Source of the DNA: Anaerospora hongkongensis
GTDB lineage: Bacteria > Bacillota > Negativicutes > Sporomusales > DSM-15969
Direction: 5' to 3'
Length of the DNA: 64,000 bases
Assembly (NCBI RefSeq): GCF_004339805.1
Contig: NZ_SLUI01000002.1
Location: 310,001 to 374,000, forward strand
Shown: positions 1-9,243 of the stretch, one piece after another
Layout: each line of letters begins with the position of its first letter
How positions within the stretch are numbered: position 1 is the stretch's first letter
The notes under the pieces: generated by a model
Told to the model about the DNA's origin: nothing
Seen by the model: only the letters and a program-made list of their open reading frames with translations
Database searches by the model: none
Position numbers and translations under genes: made by a program

Positions 1-46
1 CACCCCTTTCAAGAGTAGTATGGGAGAAAGCACCATAACCTATGCG

Positions 47-367
47 TTATTTGGAGCGTCTTTTTTCCATTAAGAGGGAATACGCCATCCATTTTTCCTG
101 CTGCTTGCGCTTCAATTTCAGCTTATCCTGCTCATCGGGGCACTTTCCAATCAGCTCTTCCAATAATGCAATTTCTTTCCTTATTTCCATTTCAGCAGGA
201 ATCATACCTGAATTTTTCAAGACCTTATAAGCCATTCGCAAATCGGGGGGAATATGGCGGGACTCTGTTAAGTCAAGCGGCTTTCCCTTACCTGACAGGT
301 TTTCAAATTCCCCGTTCTTTATAGCGTCCTGAATTTTTTGTTCTGCCAGTTTAGCAAAGACATCCAT
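47..367 (-). CDS. DUF1992 (DnaJ-C28-like conserved domain) protein
   Basis: A 106-residue cytosolic protein that opens MDVFAKLAEQKIQDAI and continues into NGEFENLSGKGKPLDL. This is the signature of the DUF1992 family, a short domain also found in eukaryotic DNAJC28; its molecular role is not established. The frame is open a further 19 codons upstream to 424, but family members begin at the MDxFAKxAEQKI segment, so the ATG at 367 was chosen; the ribosome site there (GGGAG, 13 nt away) is weak. It is divergent from the folT-like gene at 477. The C-terminal third is Lys/Glu-rich and probably helical. Family assignment is firm, function unknown. Confidence 0.8.
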   Translation of the reverse strand: MDVFAKLAEQKIQDAIKNGEFENLSGKGKPLDLTESRHIPPDLRMAYKVLKNSGMIPAEMEIRKEIALLEELIGKCPDEQDKLKLKRKQQEKWMAYSLLMEKRRSK

Positions 368-476
368 AGCGCTGTCCGTTCTCCCTTGCTCTATAAATTG
401 ATCGCCATTGCTTTTTTGCGGCATCCATGTACAATAAAGGTAAGACTACTCTCTTTTTTAGAAAAGGAGACAAACT

Positions 477-1025
477 ATGGTATACACTTCAACAAAACGC
501 CTGGTATATTTAGCTCTTCTCATGAGCTTATCAATTGTGCTTACCCGCATTGCCAGCATTACCATTCCGTTTGAAGGCGTTATTACACTGCGACTCGGAC
601 TAGGCCAATTACCGATAATGCTTGCCGGCTTATTATTTGGTCCTTACTGGGGATTCACTACCGGGATTTTAGCAGATATTATTGGCTTTAACTTAAATCC
701 TCTCGGCATTTATTTGCCCCAGTTCTCCTTGATAGCCGGCTTGCATGGCTTACTACCGCCGCTTATTATACGCTTGTTCGGCAAAAACTATCCAGCCCAT
801 TCTCTAACAGGGGCCATCGCCCTTACCCAGATCGTAACTTCACTGCTGCTTACTCCCTATGTGCTAAAAACGGCCTTTGGCATTCCCTGGCTGATAAGTA
901 TGCCGGGACGACTTGCTTCCCAGCTGCTGATCATTCCGGCCTATATCTTGTTGACAAAAAAAATTATAACAGCCCTTAATTTACCCCTTTTTCCCGCAAG
1001 AAAGGGCCATATTTCTTATCATTGA
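477..1025 (+). CDS. folT: ECF transporter S component, folate (FolT) type
   Basis: A 182-residue, almost wholly hydrophobic protein with about six membrane helices. The first helix (LVYLALLMSLSIVLTRI) and the following GVITLRLGLGQLPIMLAGLLFGPYWG stretch resemble folate-family substrate-binding subunits of energy-coupling-factor transporters. Such S components capture the vitamin and dock on a shared EcfA-EcfA'-EcfT module, which is not in this window. Start is supported by AAAAGGAGA 8 nt upstream. Its last 50 nt overlap the 3' end of the convergent hemerythrin gene. I see no riboswitch in the short upstream gap. The substrate (folate rather than another vitamin) rests on resemblance only. Confidence 0.75.
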   Translation: MVYTSTKRLVYLALLMSLSIVLTRIASITIPFEGVITLRLGLGQLPIMLAGLLFGPYWGFTTGILADIIGFNLNPLGIYLPQFSLIAGLHGLLPPLIIRLFGKNYPAHSLTGAIALTQIVTSLLLTPYVLKTAFGIPWLISMPGRLASQLLIIPAYILLTKKIITALNLPLFPARKGHISYH

Positions 1026-1395
1026 CCAGAATATGATCCGTAAGCCAGTCACGTAAGAATTCAAATGTGGAAAAAGATAAAGCTATTTCACCGGCAGACA
1101 AGCGACTGGATAAAGCGGTAATTTTCTCACGAAATGCATCATGTTCGGATAGATGCTCTGTATATTCGGAAAAGTGATATTCACTCATCAATTGTTCTTC
1201 CACTGTAAAATGGTACTCGGCATAATCCTCAAGCTGCACTAAAATACTAGCTGTCAAAGCCCGTTCCTGCTCAACATCCTCACAGGCGAAAACACCCGCA
1301 TAGAGTTGATTGATCAATGCAACCAGGCGCTGGTGATGCTTATCCATTAACGCGATTCCTGTAGAATAGCTGTCCTTCCATTCAATAAAATCCAT
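976..1395 (-). CDS. Bacteriohemerythrin
   Basis: A 139-residue four-helix hemerythrin, an O2-binding non-haem di-iron protein that may also sense or buffer iron or oxygen. The ligand pattern is intact in order: H in MDKHHQRLVALIN near residue 21, HFTVEEQL (His then Glu), HLSEHDAF with two spaced His, and LTDHILVNDKKYG with the terminal His and Asp. The ATG at 1395 (MDFIEW) is preceded by GGGGAGAAGAACAA and was preferred to an ATG eight codons upstream. It is convergent with, and overlaps, the folT-like gene by 50 nt. Single-domain form with no signalling partner fused. Confidence 0.92.
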   Translation of the reverse strand: MDFIEWKDSYSTGIALMDKHHQRLVALINQLYAGVFACEDVEQERALTASILVQLEDYAEYHFTVEEQLMSEYHFSEYTEHLSEHDAFREKITALSSRLSAGEIALSFSTFEFLRDWLTDHILVNDKKYGPFLREKGVN

Positions 1396-1490
1396 TTGTT
1401 CTTCTCCCCACATCTTCATTTATTTTGGGTTATTCCACAGCCGTCACCAATTCCCTGCCTGCCGGAACCGGCAAACGATTCAACCACAAA

Positions 1491-1520
1491 CAAGACCGTC
1501 ACGGAACCGTGGCGGTCTTG
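1491..1520. terminator. Hairpin terminator downstream of the lipid kinase gene
   Basis: CAAGACCGTCACGG pairs with CCGTGGCGGTCTTG, with T-rich sequence following on the plus strand and a weaker T-run on the minus strand. It lies between the divergently placed hemerythrin start and the 3' end of the lipid kinase gene. Confidence 0.6.
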
Positions 1521-1531
1521 TTTTGTTTTTC

Positions 1532-2455
1532 TTATTTGATAAAGCCTGTTATCTTTTTAAAGTGTACAGTCCTGGCTGGGGAAAAAACCCTGAGACGCTG
1601 GGGAAGTGCTGTAATTGTTAAAGGTAAGGCTGGTCCCAGTTCTCCATCTAAATCACTTTCAACCAATTCATCACTCTCAATGCTAATCCGCGAAGCTTGC
1701 AGATACTGAACTGCCTTATGATTAATATGCGCTCCTGATAAAAGACTGATCAAAATACGGGCAAGTTCGGGTAAACTGCAGCGATGAACAATAAGCAAGT
1801 CAAGCTTGCCATCATCAATGCGGGCATGTGGTGCGATGCGGTCAAAACTGCCGACTGTTCCGCCATTCATGACCAGAAAAAGCATCACTTCACTGTCGAT
1901 AATCACATCATCCGCACAAATAGTCATGCGAATGGCCCGGAACCGGGGCAGCTCTTCAATCCCCTTTAGATAATATGCCGCTTTGCCCAATGTATTTTTC
2001 ATTGTCCGGTCAGCCGTATGCGCTACTCCTGTCAGCAGTCCGGCACTGGCCACATTCAAAAAATATCGGTCATTTACAGCGCCAACGTCAACTAATCTTG
2101 TCAAGCCACCGGCAAATAAAGCAGCACAAGCTTCCACATCTTTTTCCAGACGCAAAAATGAGGCTAAATCATTAGAAGTTCCACTGGGTATAATGCCTAT
2201 CGGCAGATCGATGCCCAACGTAAGCATTGCATTGATTATTTCATGCACTGTGCCGTCGCCGCCGGAAATCAGGATTCCGTCCAGTGCATACTGTCTGGTC
2301 AAGGTCAGCAGCGAAAGCGTGTCATTCTTATGTCCCGTCCTGAGTGGTATAATCAGGCACTGCTGCTTCTGCATGTGTTCAACAAAACTGTCCAAGCGGT
2401 ATTTAAAATAAGAATCACCTGCAGCGGGATTATAAATTAGGAGAAAGATTTTCAC
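1532..2455 (-). CDS. Diacylglycerol kinase-family lipid kinase (YegS/DgkB-like)
   Basis: A 307-residue cytosolic lipid kinase of the DAGK catalytic family, which phosphorylates diacylglycerol or a related lipid with ATP. It opens with the family start MKIFLLIYNPAAG, has the nucleotide-binding GGDGTVHEI motif near residues 65-73 and the glycine-rich IGIIPSGTSNDLASFL segment. The C-terminal half has the expected beta-sandwich with DGKLDLLIVH. Full length for the family. It lies 6 nt downstream of the glnS stop region with the same orientation, so it may be read with glnS. Substrate not deducible. Confidence 0.85.
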   Translation of the reverse strand: MKIFLLIYNPAAGDSYFKYRLDSFVEHMQKQQCLIIPLRTGHKNDTLSLLTLTRQYALDGILISGGDGTVHEIINAMLTLGIDLPIGIIPSGTSNDLASFLRLEKDVEACAALFAGGLTRLVDVGAVNDRYFLNVASAGLLTGVAHTADRTMKNTLGKAAYYLKGIEELPRFRAIRMTICADDVIIDSEVMLFLVMNGGTVGSFDRIAPHARIDDGKLDLLIVHRCSLPELARILISLLSGAHINHKAVQYLQASRISIESDELVESDLDGELGPALPLTITALPQRLRVFSPARTVHFKKITGFIK

Positions 2456-2461
2456 GCCAAA

Positions 2462-4144
2462 TCAGCCTTCTTTTTGTACTTTGGCCCAAGAGTCTCGCAA
2501 GCCGACAATACGGTTAAATACTGGCTTGCCGGGTTTCGAATCAGGATCAGCGACAAAAAAGCCTTGCCTTAAAAATTGATAGCGCTCGCCACCGGCGACA
2601 TTGGCCAGCGAAGGTTCTGCCTTGGCTTGTCGTACGACCAGCGAATTGGGATTAAGCTTGGCAATGAAATCGTCGCTGTCGCTTTCCTCTTCTTCCTCAT
2701 TTGTCAGAAGATATTCGTATAAACGGACCTCTGCATCAACTGCATGCTCGGCAGAAGCCCAGTGCAAAACACCTTTTACTTTCTTGGTGCTTGTCCCTGC
2801 TCCACTCTTCGTTTCAGGGTCATAAGTGCAGCGCAGCTCAATAACCTGGCCCTGCTCATCTTTAATGACTTCTTCACACTTAATAATATAAGCATATTTC
2901 AACCGTACTTCTTTACCAGGCGAAAGCCGAAAATACTTTTTCGAGGGGTTTTCCATGAAATCGTCCTGCTCGATATACAGGACGCGGGAAAAGGCAATCT
3001 TCCGTGTTCCCATTTGTTCGTTTTCCGGATTATTTTCTGCATCCAACTCCTCAACCTGTCCTTCAGGATAGTTTGTCAGAACTACCTTTAGCGGTTGAAG
3101 TACCGTCATAGCACGGGCAGCATTTACGTTCAGATCCTCACGAATACAATGCTCTAACAGAGCAATATCAACCGTGCTGTTGCTTTTCGCCACTCCAATG
3201 CGCTCACAAAAATCCCTGATCGACTCAGGCGTATAGCCTCTGCGTCGCAACCCGGAAATTGTCGGCATCCGCGGATCATCCCAGCCACTGACCAGGCCTT
3301 TTTCCACAAGAGTGCGCAATTTGCGCTTACTCATTACGGTATTAGTCAAGTTAAGCCTGGCAAATTCTGTCTGCTGCGGTTTTTCCGGTGATTCCCAATC
3401 CTGCAGAACCCAGTCATAAAGAGGGCGATGATCCTCAAACTCCAGTGTACAAATAGAATGTGTGATGCCTTCGATTGCATCAGACAGCGGGTGGGCATAA
3501 TCATACATGGGATAAATGCACCACTGATCGCCGGTGCGATGGTGATGAGCCCGCATAATCCGGTATAAAACCGGGTCACGCATGGTTAAGTTAGGTGACG
3601 CCATATCAATTTTAGCTCTTAGTACCCGGGAGCCGTCAGGAAATTCCCCGTTTTTCATGCCTTGGAACAAAGCAAGGTTTTCTTCTACAGAACGGCTGCG
3701 GTAAGGGCTGTCCTTGCCTGGCTCAGTTAAATTTCCCCTGTATTCCCGCATCTGCTGGGCTGTAAGATCACATACATAAGCTTTACCCAAGGTAATTAAC
3801 TTTACCGCATACTGATACAGCCGCTCAAAATAATCGGAAGCATAGAACATGCGGTCATCCCAGCTAAAGCCCAGCCATTTAACATCTTCCTGAATGGAAT
3901 CAACATATTCCACTTCTTCCTTGCTGGGATTTGTATCATCAAAGCGCAAGTTGCATAACCCGCCGTATTCCCGCGCCAAGCCAAAGTTAAGGCAAATGGA
4001 TTTAGCATGTCCGATATGCAGATATCCGTTAGGCTCGGGAGGAAAGCGTGTGTGCACTCTCTGGCCGTATTTATTGGTTTTCTGATCCTCATTAATGATA
4101 TTTTGAATAAAGTTCGAAGAGGTAGGTGTATTCGTAATACTCAT
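2462..4144 (-). CDS. glnS: Glutaminyl-tRNA synthetase
   Basis: A 560-residue class I synthetase that charges tRNA-Gln directly. Visible: [16 protein letters not shown] (HIGH motif, about residues 35-50), VMSKRKL (KMSKS equivalent), the GlnRS-specific FDDTNP and EHDRPLYDW-like segments, and the C-terminal beta-barrel anticodon-binding region with an acidic insert ([11 protein letters not shown]). GlnRS is absent from many Bacillota, which use the GatCAB amidation route, so its presence is informative about lineage. Start ATG at 4144 has GGAG 8-10 nt upstream. Complete, no missing catalytic segment. Confidence 0.95.
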   Translation of the reverse strand: MSITNTPTSSNFIQNIINEDQKTNKYGQRVHTRFPPEPNGYLHIGHAKSICLNFGLAREYGGLCNLRFDDTNPSKEEVEYVDSIQEDVKWLGFSWDDRMFYASDYFERLYQYAVKLITLGKAYVCDLTAQQMREYRGNLTEPGKDSPYRSRSVEENLALFQGMKNGEFPDGSRVLRAKIDMASPNLTMRDPVLYRIMRAHHHRTGDQWCIYPMYDYAHPLSDAIEGITHSICTLEFEDHRPLYDWVLQDWESPEKPQQTEFARLNLTNTVMSKRKLRTLVEKGLVSGWDDPRMPTISGLRRRGYTPESIRDFCERIGVAKSNSTVDIALLEHCIREDLNVNAARAMTVLQPLKVVLTNYPEGQVEELDAENNPENEQMGTRKIAFSRVLYIEQDDFMENPSKKYFRLSPGKEVRLKYAYIIKCEEVIKDEQGQVIELRCTYDPETKSGAGTSTKKVKGVLHWASAEHAVDAEVRLYEYLLTNEEEEESDSDDFIAKLNPNSLVVRQAKAEPSLANVAGGERYQFLRQGFFVADPDSKPGKPVFNRIVGLRDSWAKVQKEG

Positions 4145-4275
4145 TCATCCGGCTCCTTTGGCTGCTGTATTGATAGTCAAATATTCGTCGCAAATTGCCG
4201 ATTCCCTGCTCATAGTGTAATTTCTAGTAATATCCAGTATTTTTACCCGATATGCCGGCAGATAAACATGAAAAA

Positions 4276-4309
4276 CAGCTTAAGCCGCCAAAATTTGACA
4301 CCTAAGCTG
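4276..4309 (-). terminator. Terminator of the radical SAM gene
   Basis: CAGCTTA pairs with TAAGCTG around a 20-nt loop; on the minus strand the stem is followed by TTTTTCAT. It sits just after the stop of the radical SAM gene. Confidence 0.5.
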
Positions 4310-4319
4310 CCGCATGCGA

Positions 4320-5486
4320 TTAAATGATGCCAATTTCTTCATCAGTGAGATAACAAGCCGGATCGGACTCCCAGAAATCGCCGCTTACCGCTTCTGCCCT
4401 GGAACGGAAATTACCGTTGCATACTGCAAGCCATTGGCAACGGCCGCAGCGGCCTTTCAGAAGCGGCTTCCTGTCTTTCAGCCCTGCAAGAATCGGGTGA
4501 CTCATTTCCGTCCAGATTTCGCCGATCTTACGGTCCCGCACATTGCCGAAAGTATGATTCTGCGTAAACTGGTCAGGATGGACATTGCCATTCGGATCAA
4601 CATTGCCAAAAGCAATACCGGAACGATTGCCACCGTTCACCTGCATCAGTTCCCATATTTTTTCCGCTTGTGCAGCATCCCTTTTGCGAGCCTGCAGATA
4701 TAAGTAAACAATATCGGTATGATTATCGACGGTAAGTATTTCGCACCGTTCACCCAGTTCAAGAGCTTTGCTGCTGATCAAATCCATGGCCTGGCGTGAT
4801 TCTTCATGCGAAATATCATGCTCCATCATCGCTGAGCCGCGTCCGGAATAAACGAGGTGATAAAAGCAGACGCGGGGAATCGCTTCTTCCTTAATTAAGT
4901 GAAAAATGTTCTCCAGGTCATGAAAGTTATAGCGGTTAATGGTGAACCTGAGACCCACCCGTTGTCCAATACGCAGACAGTTGCGAATCCCTTCGAGTGC
5001 CCGGTCAAAAGCACCCGCTTGCCCGCGAAATTGATCATTCGCATTCCCTAGGCCATCAAGACTGATACCGACATAGCCTACTCCCAGTGACTTAATTCGT
5101 TTGGCCGTTTCTTGATCAATCAGCGTACCGTTGGTAGAAAATGTAGTGCGTATGTTGACTTTTTTGGCATGTTCAACAAGTTCGTATACATCAGGGCGTA
5201 TAAGCGGTTCCCCGCCCGATAACAAAAGCACAGGCACCTTAAAGGCAGCACAATCATCAATGAATTGTTTTGCTTCTTGAGTAGTCAGCTCACCGTCATA
5301 TTTTTTGGCATCTGAATTGGAATAGCAATGAACACAGTTTAAATTGCAAGTTCGGGTAATATTCCAGGCTATAACCGGTCCCATACCGGCTACTGCCCCA
5401 TGGCGCTGTCCGTGAGCGCCCTTGGCATAGCGTAAGCTATCACCATAATTATTCGTACCACAAAGCAATTTACTTACACCAATCAT
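4320..5486 (-). CDS. Radical SAM/SPASM protein of the AhbC/NirJ1 type
   Basis: A 388-residue radical SAM enzyme. The CNLNCVHC cluster motif (CxxxCxxC, about residues 48-55) binds the SAM [4Fe-4S], LLLSGGEPLIRPD is the GGEP motif, and the C-terminal CGRCQWLAVC and later Cys form a SPASM auxiliary-cluster domain. The N-terminus MIGVSKLLCGTNNYGDSLRY matches the family of siroheme-derived haem b (AhbC) and haem d1 (NirJ) side-chain-modifying enzymes; that specific role is inferred. It stands alone: no siroheme decarboxylase (AhbA/B/D) or other tetrapyrrole gene is adjacent. Confidence 0.72.
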   Translation of the reverse strand: MIGVSKLLCGTNNYGDSLRYAKGAHGQRHGAVAGMGPVIAWNITRTCNLNCVHCYSNSDAKKYDGELTTQEAKQFIDDCAAFKVPVLLLSGGEPLIRPDVYELVEHAKKVNIRTTFSTNGTLIDQETAKRIKSLGVGYVGISLDGLGNANDQFRGQAGAFDRALEGIRNCLRIGQRVGLRFTINRYNFHDLENIFHLIKEEAIPRVCFYHLVYSGRGSAMMEHDISHEESRQAMDLISSKALELGERCEILTVDNHTDIVYLYLQARKRDAAQAEKIWELMQVNGGNRSGIAFGNVDPNGNVHPDQFTQNHTFGNVRDRKIGEIWTEMSHPILAGLKDRKPLLKGRCGRCQWLAVCNGNFRSRAEAVSGDFWESDPACYLTDEEIGII

Positions 5487-5695
5487 ATATACGCTCTTCC
5501 TTTGTGCAAAATTTTCCGGCTTACTCTCCTATTTATTGTATACCCTGCCTTACTGAAAAGTCTACTGCCACTGGGGATATAATCAATAAATACTTATCAG
5601 CCATCAGCAATCTTTACGACCATTTTTTACACCTTGGCAGGATGAGTTATCAAAACGGCGAAAACTTATAATACTATTATTGTAAGGAGTTTATT

Positions 5696-5884
5696 ATGAA
5701 ACATATTACGCCCCTTCGGCTGGTTATTGCTTTAGTTGCCATATTTCTTCTGGGAAGGACAATTGAATTATTTGATAATCCTGCAGAACCGCAATTTGCC
5801 GGTTTTCAGATGCTGCTGGCCCTGGTAGCCGCTGTTTTGTTTGGCCTTTATATCTATCTGGTTATCAAAGAGCGGCGTAAATAA
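5696..5884 (+). CDS. Small two-helix membrane protein
   Basis: A 62-residue protein with two predicted membrane helices (about residues 8-22 and 38-56) and a basic tail ending KERRK. The start ATG has a good GTAAGGAG site 8 nt upstream. It is followed by the thioesterase gene within 30 nt on the same strand, so the two probably form an operon. I do not recognise the family. Confidence 0.65.
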   Translation: MKHITPLRLVIALVAIFLLGRTIELFDNPAEPQFAGFQMLLALVAAVLFGLYIYLVIKERRK

Positions 5885-5911
5885 GTGGAAAAACATAAAG
5901 AGGTGAACAAT

Positions 5912-6307
5912 ATGGATTTTAATTTACAGATTGGCATGACGGCCGAAAAGAGCGAAAAGGTAACAGAAAATAACACCGCCATCAAATATGGCAGCGGCGG
6001 CGTTGCTGTTTACGCCACGCCTGCAATGATTGGCATTATGGAAGGAACCTGCCTGGCAGCGGTAGATCCCTTTTTACCAGAAGGAATGTCAACAGTGGGC
6101 ATCCACCTTGATGTCAAGCATACCGCTGCCACGCCTGTAGGCATGTCAGTACGGGCGACAGCAAAACTTATTGAAATATCCGGCAAACGCCTGACTTTTA
6201 CCGTTGAAGCTTACGATAATAAAGAGAAAATTGGGGAAGGCACCCATCAGCGCTACATTATTGATTTAGCTAAATTCTTGCAGAAAGCACAGGAGAAGCA
6301 GGCTTAA
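5912..6307 (+). CDS. FlK-like hotdog-fold thioesterase
   Basis: A 131-residue single-domain hotdog protein resembling fluoroacetyl-CoA thioesterase (FlK) family enzymes, which hydrolyse acyl-CoA esters. Seen: YGSGGVAVYATPAMIGIMEGTC with the family Thr/Glu region, then STVGIHLDVKHTAATPVGM and GEGTHQRYIID, where the His of GTHQR is the usual conserved position. Start ATG 5912 is preceded by AGAGGTG; an in-frame GTG 27 nt upstream lacks such a site. Its last 38 nt overlap the convergent metallophosphoesterase gene. Substrate unknown; fluoroacetate specificity should not be assumed. Confidence 0.75.
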   Translation: MDFNLQIGMTAEKSEKVTENNTAIKYGSGGVAVYATPAMIGIMEGTCLAAVDPFLPEGMSTVGIHLDVKHTAATPVGMSVRATAKLIEISGKRLTFTVEAYDNKEKIGEGTHQRYIIDLAKFLQKAQEKQA

Positions 6308-7508
6308 GCGTAAAGAAAGTAACTTCTGCCGGACACCCGATCCGAAAGGGCATCCAATGACCGGTACCGACACTGACATAACCGTAATTTCCATTTTGCT
6401 GATAGAGACCGCGCATGTACTTATATTGCACAGGCAGCAGTGATTTTCCAAAAAGCGCCACCTGTCCGCCATGCGTATGCCCTGCTAGCGTAAGGGGAAT
6501 ATTATTTTCGAAGCTGTTATCAAAAAAATCAGGATGATGAGCGATCAGTAAGCGAAATGCTTCCTCCGGTACTCCGGATAAAGCACGGTTGATAAAACCG
6601 CGGCGTTTCGTTTGCTGATCTTCTTTTTTATCGGCCCACGGATAATCTACGCCCAGCAGATAAAAGGGCCGCTTACCGTCTACAACTTTCCGGTTATTGT
6701 TCTCCAGCACAAAAACGGGCGACTGCTTCCAGGCCTCTCGGATGGCTGCAATATTCCGGAAATACTCATGATTCCCCCAGCAATAATAAATGCCCTGTGG
6801 AACAGTCGGAAAAAAGCGGTTAATTCGTTCCATTGTGGGTGTCAATAAACTGAGATTATCAATCAGATCGCCGGTAATGACCAGTAAATCCGGTTTTTCC
6901 TGGTCAATCATAGTTAAGACACGATCTAATTTCCCCATGCCAAAAAAGGGCCCAATATGCGTATCACTAATTTGCGCAATTTTATAATTCGTTAATTGTT
7001 CCGGTAGATTGGCAAACGATAAAGTAAGCCGCTGTTGTGTTATATAGTTATCTCCAACAAATACTCCACCTGAACTGATTGCGAGCGACGCCAGCGGTGC
7101 TGCAGCAGTAACGCCCCGCAAAAAGTCACGGCGGTTGATGGGAGAGCCATCCTCCTGGCTCACAGGTCGTACATTTTGCTGTTTTGCTCTTATTTTTCGC
7201 AGTACAAAGCGTACACAATACAGGCCAAACATAACAGGCAATAATACGATTAGGCCCATAACCCATGCATAAACTGCATAAATGAGTACCTGCAGATAAA
7301 AGCTCAGCTCGCCATTAACAGGACGGAAGGTACGGCTAGCGGACATTACCAACAATGCCGTTATGGATACCAGCCAATAGCCGTATGCTATGCCCTTGCG
7401 GCGATAGCCCTCATGCCAACGGGTCAACAGGCGGTATCCCAGCCAGGTAATAAACAAAAAAACAGCTGCTACTAGTAAGTAAAAGTAAGAGTTAGGACTA
7501 TGTTGCAT
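6270..7508 (-). CDS. Membrane-anchored metallophosphoesterase with twin-arginine motif (YkuE/YaeI-like)
   Basis: A 412-residue protein with about three N-terminal membrane helices (first roughly residues 8-28), a cytosolic-type basic loop, a twin-arginine sequence NRRDFLRG followed by a fourth hydrophobic segment, then a calcineurin-like phosphoesterase domain placed outside the membrane. Motifs are complete: QISDTHIG, ITGDLID, GNHEYF, AHHPDFF and AGHTHGGQ. Relatives such as YkuE act on cell-envelope phosphoesters; the substrate here is unknown. Convergent with the thioesterase gene (38-nt overlap) and 30 nt downstream of mutY, so possibly co-transcribed with mutY. Confidence 0.85.
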   Translation of the reverse strand: MQHSPNSYFYLLVAAVFLFITWLGYRLLTRWHEGYRRKGIAYGYWLVSITALLVMSASRTFRPVNGELSFYLQVLIYAVYAWVMGLIVLLPVMFGLYCVRFVLRKIRAKQQNVRPVSQEDGSPINRRDFLRGVTAAAPLASLAISSGGVFVGDNYITQQRLTLSFANLPEQLTNYKIAQISDTHIGPFFGMGKLDRVLTMIDQEKPDLLVITGDLIDNLSLLTPTMERINRFFPTVPQGIYYCWGNHEYFRNIAAIREAWKQSPVFVLENNNRKVVDGKRPFYLLGVDYPWADKKEDQQTKRRGFINRALSGVPEEAFRLLIAHHPDFFDNSFENNIPLTLAGHTHGGQVALFGKSLLPVQYKYMRGLYQQNGNYGYVSVGTGHWMPFRIGCPAEVTFFTLKPASPVLSARI

Positions 7509-7538
7509 AACACCCTCCTTGGTTTTATCTTACCCAGT

Positions 7539-8606
7539 TTACGATTCAGCCATGCCGTCAGACTCCAGGTAAGCAGCCATCTTGCGGTGAGGACCGGCAA
7601 AGGATAATTCGGACCATTCATTAGGGCTAACCCATCTGCAGTGTGCCAGGTCAGGCAATTCCTGCCTCATCACTGTTTTGCAGGGATAAAAAGCAATTTG
7701 CCATTGCCGGTGGCTGAAAGTATGAATTAATTCCATGACCGGCAGCGGCTCAACAAACACTTGCTGACCTAACCGGCAGAGCAAGCTTTCCAGCTGGCTC
7801 GGACCATCCTGCTTATTTTCGATTTCAACAGCCGGAAATTCCCACATGTTGGCTAAGATGCCTTTACCAGGCCGTTTACATAAGAGAAACTGACCTGCCG
7901 ATTGTACAATTGCCGCTGCAACCGGGATAATGCGCGGTGGTGCATTTTTCTTGCGCAGGGGCAGCTCCCGCTGTCGGTCCTGCTGATAAGCCAGGCAAAA
8001 CGAATTAAGCGGGCAATGAGTACAGTCCGGATTTTTCGGGGTGCATAGTAGAGATCCCAAATCCATAATAGCCTGATTGAAATCACCGGGCCGGTCAAGA
8101 GGCAGCACCACTGAGACTAGATCGGTTACTTGTTTTTTTGCTGCCGGTTTCGTTATATCATTTTCGAGACAATACAGACGACTGAAGACGCGCAGCACAT
8201 TTCCATCCACAGCAGGTTCCGGTTTGTTATAGGCAATACTTAAAATTGCACCGGCAGTATAATCTCCCACACCGGACAAGGCCAGCACCTTGGTCCGTTC
8301 CTGAGGAACCTGACCGTCGTAGGTTTCAGCCACTTCCCGTACTCCCCGGTGAAGATTGCGGGCCCGGGAATAATATCCCAGGCCTTGCCAGTATTGCAGT
8401 ACTTCCTCTTCTGAAGCCTGCGCCAAATCCTGCAAGGTAGGAAAACGCTCCATCCAGCGTTCATAGTAAGGTCTAACTGCTTCGACCCGTGTTTGCTGCA
8501 GCATTACCTCGGACACCCAGATTTTATAAGGTTCCTGATCCTGCCGCCACGGTAATTCACGGTGATTTTCATCGTACCATTTCAGAAGTGATTCTGCTAA
8601 ATTCAT
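7539..8606 (-). CDS. mutY: A/G-specific adenine glycosylase MutY
   Basis: A 355-residue base-excision repair glycosylase that removes adenine mispaired with 8-oxoguanine. N-terminal HhH-GPD domain with MLQQTRVEAV (catalytic Glu), LSGVGDYTAGAILS and AVDGNVLRV (catalytic Asp); the iron-sulfur cluster loop is CTPKNPDCTHCPLNSFC with C-x6-C-x2-C-x5-C spacing. The C-terminal NUDIX-like domain that recognises 8-oxoG is present (from about residue 230). AAAGGAG lies upstream of the ATG. It follows the NUDIX hydrolase gene by 20 nt, making a likely GO-system operon. Confidence 0.95.
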   Translation of the reverse strand: MNLAESLLKWYDENHRELPWRQDQEPYKIWVSEVMLQQTRVEAVRPYYERWMERFPTLQDLAQASEEEVLQYWQGLGYYSRARNLHRGVREVAETYDGQVPQERTKVLALSGVGDYTAGAILSIAYNKPEPAVDGNVLRVFSRLYCLENDITKPAAKKQVTDLVSVVLPLDRPGDFNQAIMDLGSLLCTPKNPDCTHCPLNSFCLAYQQDRQRELPLRKKNAPPRIIPVAAAIVQSAGQFLLCKRPGKGILANMWEFPAVEIENKQDGPSQLESLLCRLGQQVFVEPLPVMELIHTFSHRQWQIAFYPCKTVMRQELPDLAHCRWVSPNEWSELSFAGPHRKMAAYLESDGMAES

Positions 8607-8626
8607 TTTTCTAATCCATTTCTCCT

Positions 8627-9109
8627 TTAAAAAGAGCTTACGGCTGTAATGGTTACCGCCCGCACACTTTCATTATCGGCAGCGAACTGTACCTCGCCTT
8701 TTATTTTTTCTCCTTGCAGCACCTGCGGCAGCCAATGAATATCATCCTGCCACATGGTGGCATACGGAACTGCCGCAACAGGAAACCATTCCGGTTTCAT
8801 TTCCTCCGTTTCCCGGATGCCCCCCTGCCAGCGCTTTACGATATAGATGTGTACATCATGATCCCAAGCGGGCTGTTCAGGGAAAATAAAATCCAGCTCC
8901 CCTACTTTTTCGAGGTCCTGCTCCGCAGCAATCAGCCCACACTCTTCCTCCAGTTCACGCAGTACGGCTGCCTTTATTCCTTCATTCTGTTCTATTTTAC
9001 CGCCAAAACCGTTATATTTTCCTTTGCCAAAGCCGTTTTTCTTCATGCCTAACAGCACATTGCGTGCCGGTAAGCCGTCAACGACAAAACAGAGCGTTGT
9101 CGAATACAT
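8627..9109 (-). CDS. MutT/MTH1-like NUDIX hydrolase
   Basis: A 160-residue NUDIX pyrophosphatase. The NUDIX box is seen as GGKIEQNEG followed by REL-EEECG at about residues 38-60 with the REUXEEXGU core intact. The FGKGKYNGFGGK lead-in is that of the 8-oxo-dGTPase (MTH1-like) subgroup, which cleans oxidised purine nucleotides from the pool. It is the first gene of a two-gene unit with mutY, which supports an oxidised-guanine role. RBS AAGGGTGG precedes the ATG. Confidence 0.88.
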   Translation of the reverse strand: MYSTTLCFVVDGLPARNVLLGMKKNGFGKGKYNGFGGKIEQNEGIKAAVLRELEEECGLIAAEQDLEKVGELDFIFPEQPAWDHDVHIYIVKRWQGGIRETEEMKPEWFPVAAVPYATMWQDDIHWLPQVLQGEKIKGEVQFAADNESVRAVTITAVSSF

Positions 9110-9243
9110 ACAAACCCACCCTTTCGGCTAAAAATAGGCTCGTAGTTTCCTTGGAGCCATGTCTTTCTCGGCACTAGCTTTTCCAGCTCAGTCCGGGTAT
9201 GATAGAATAGTACTACCTTAGCACATATACGAGGTGACCATCC

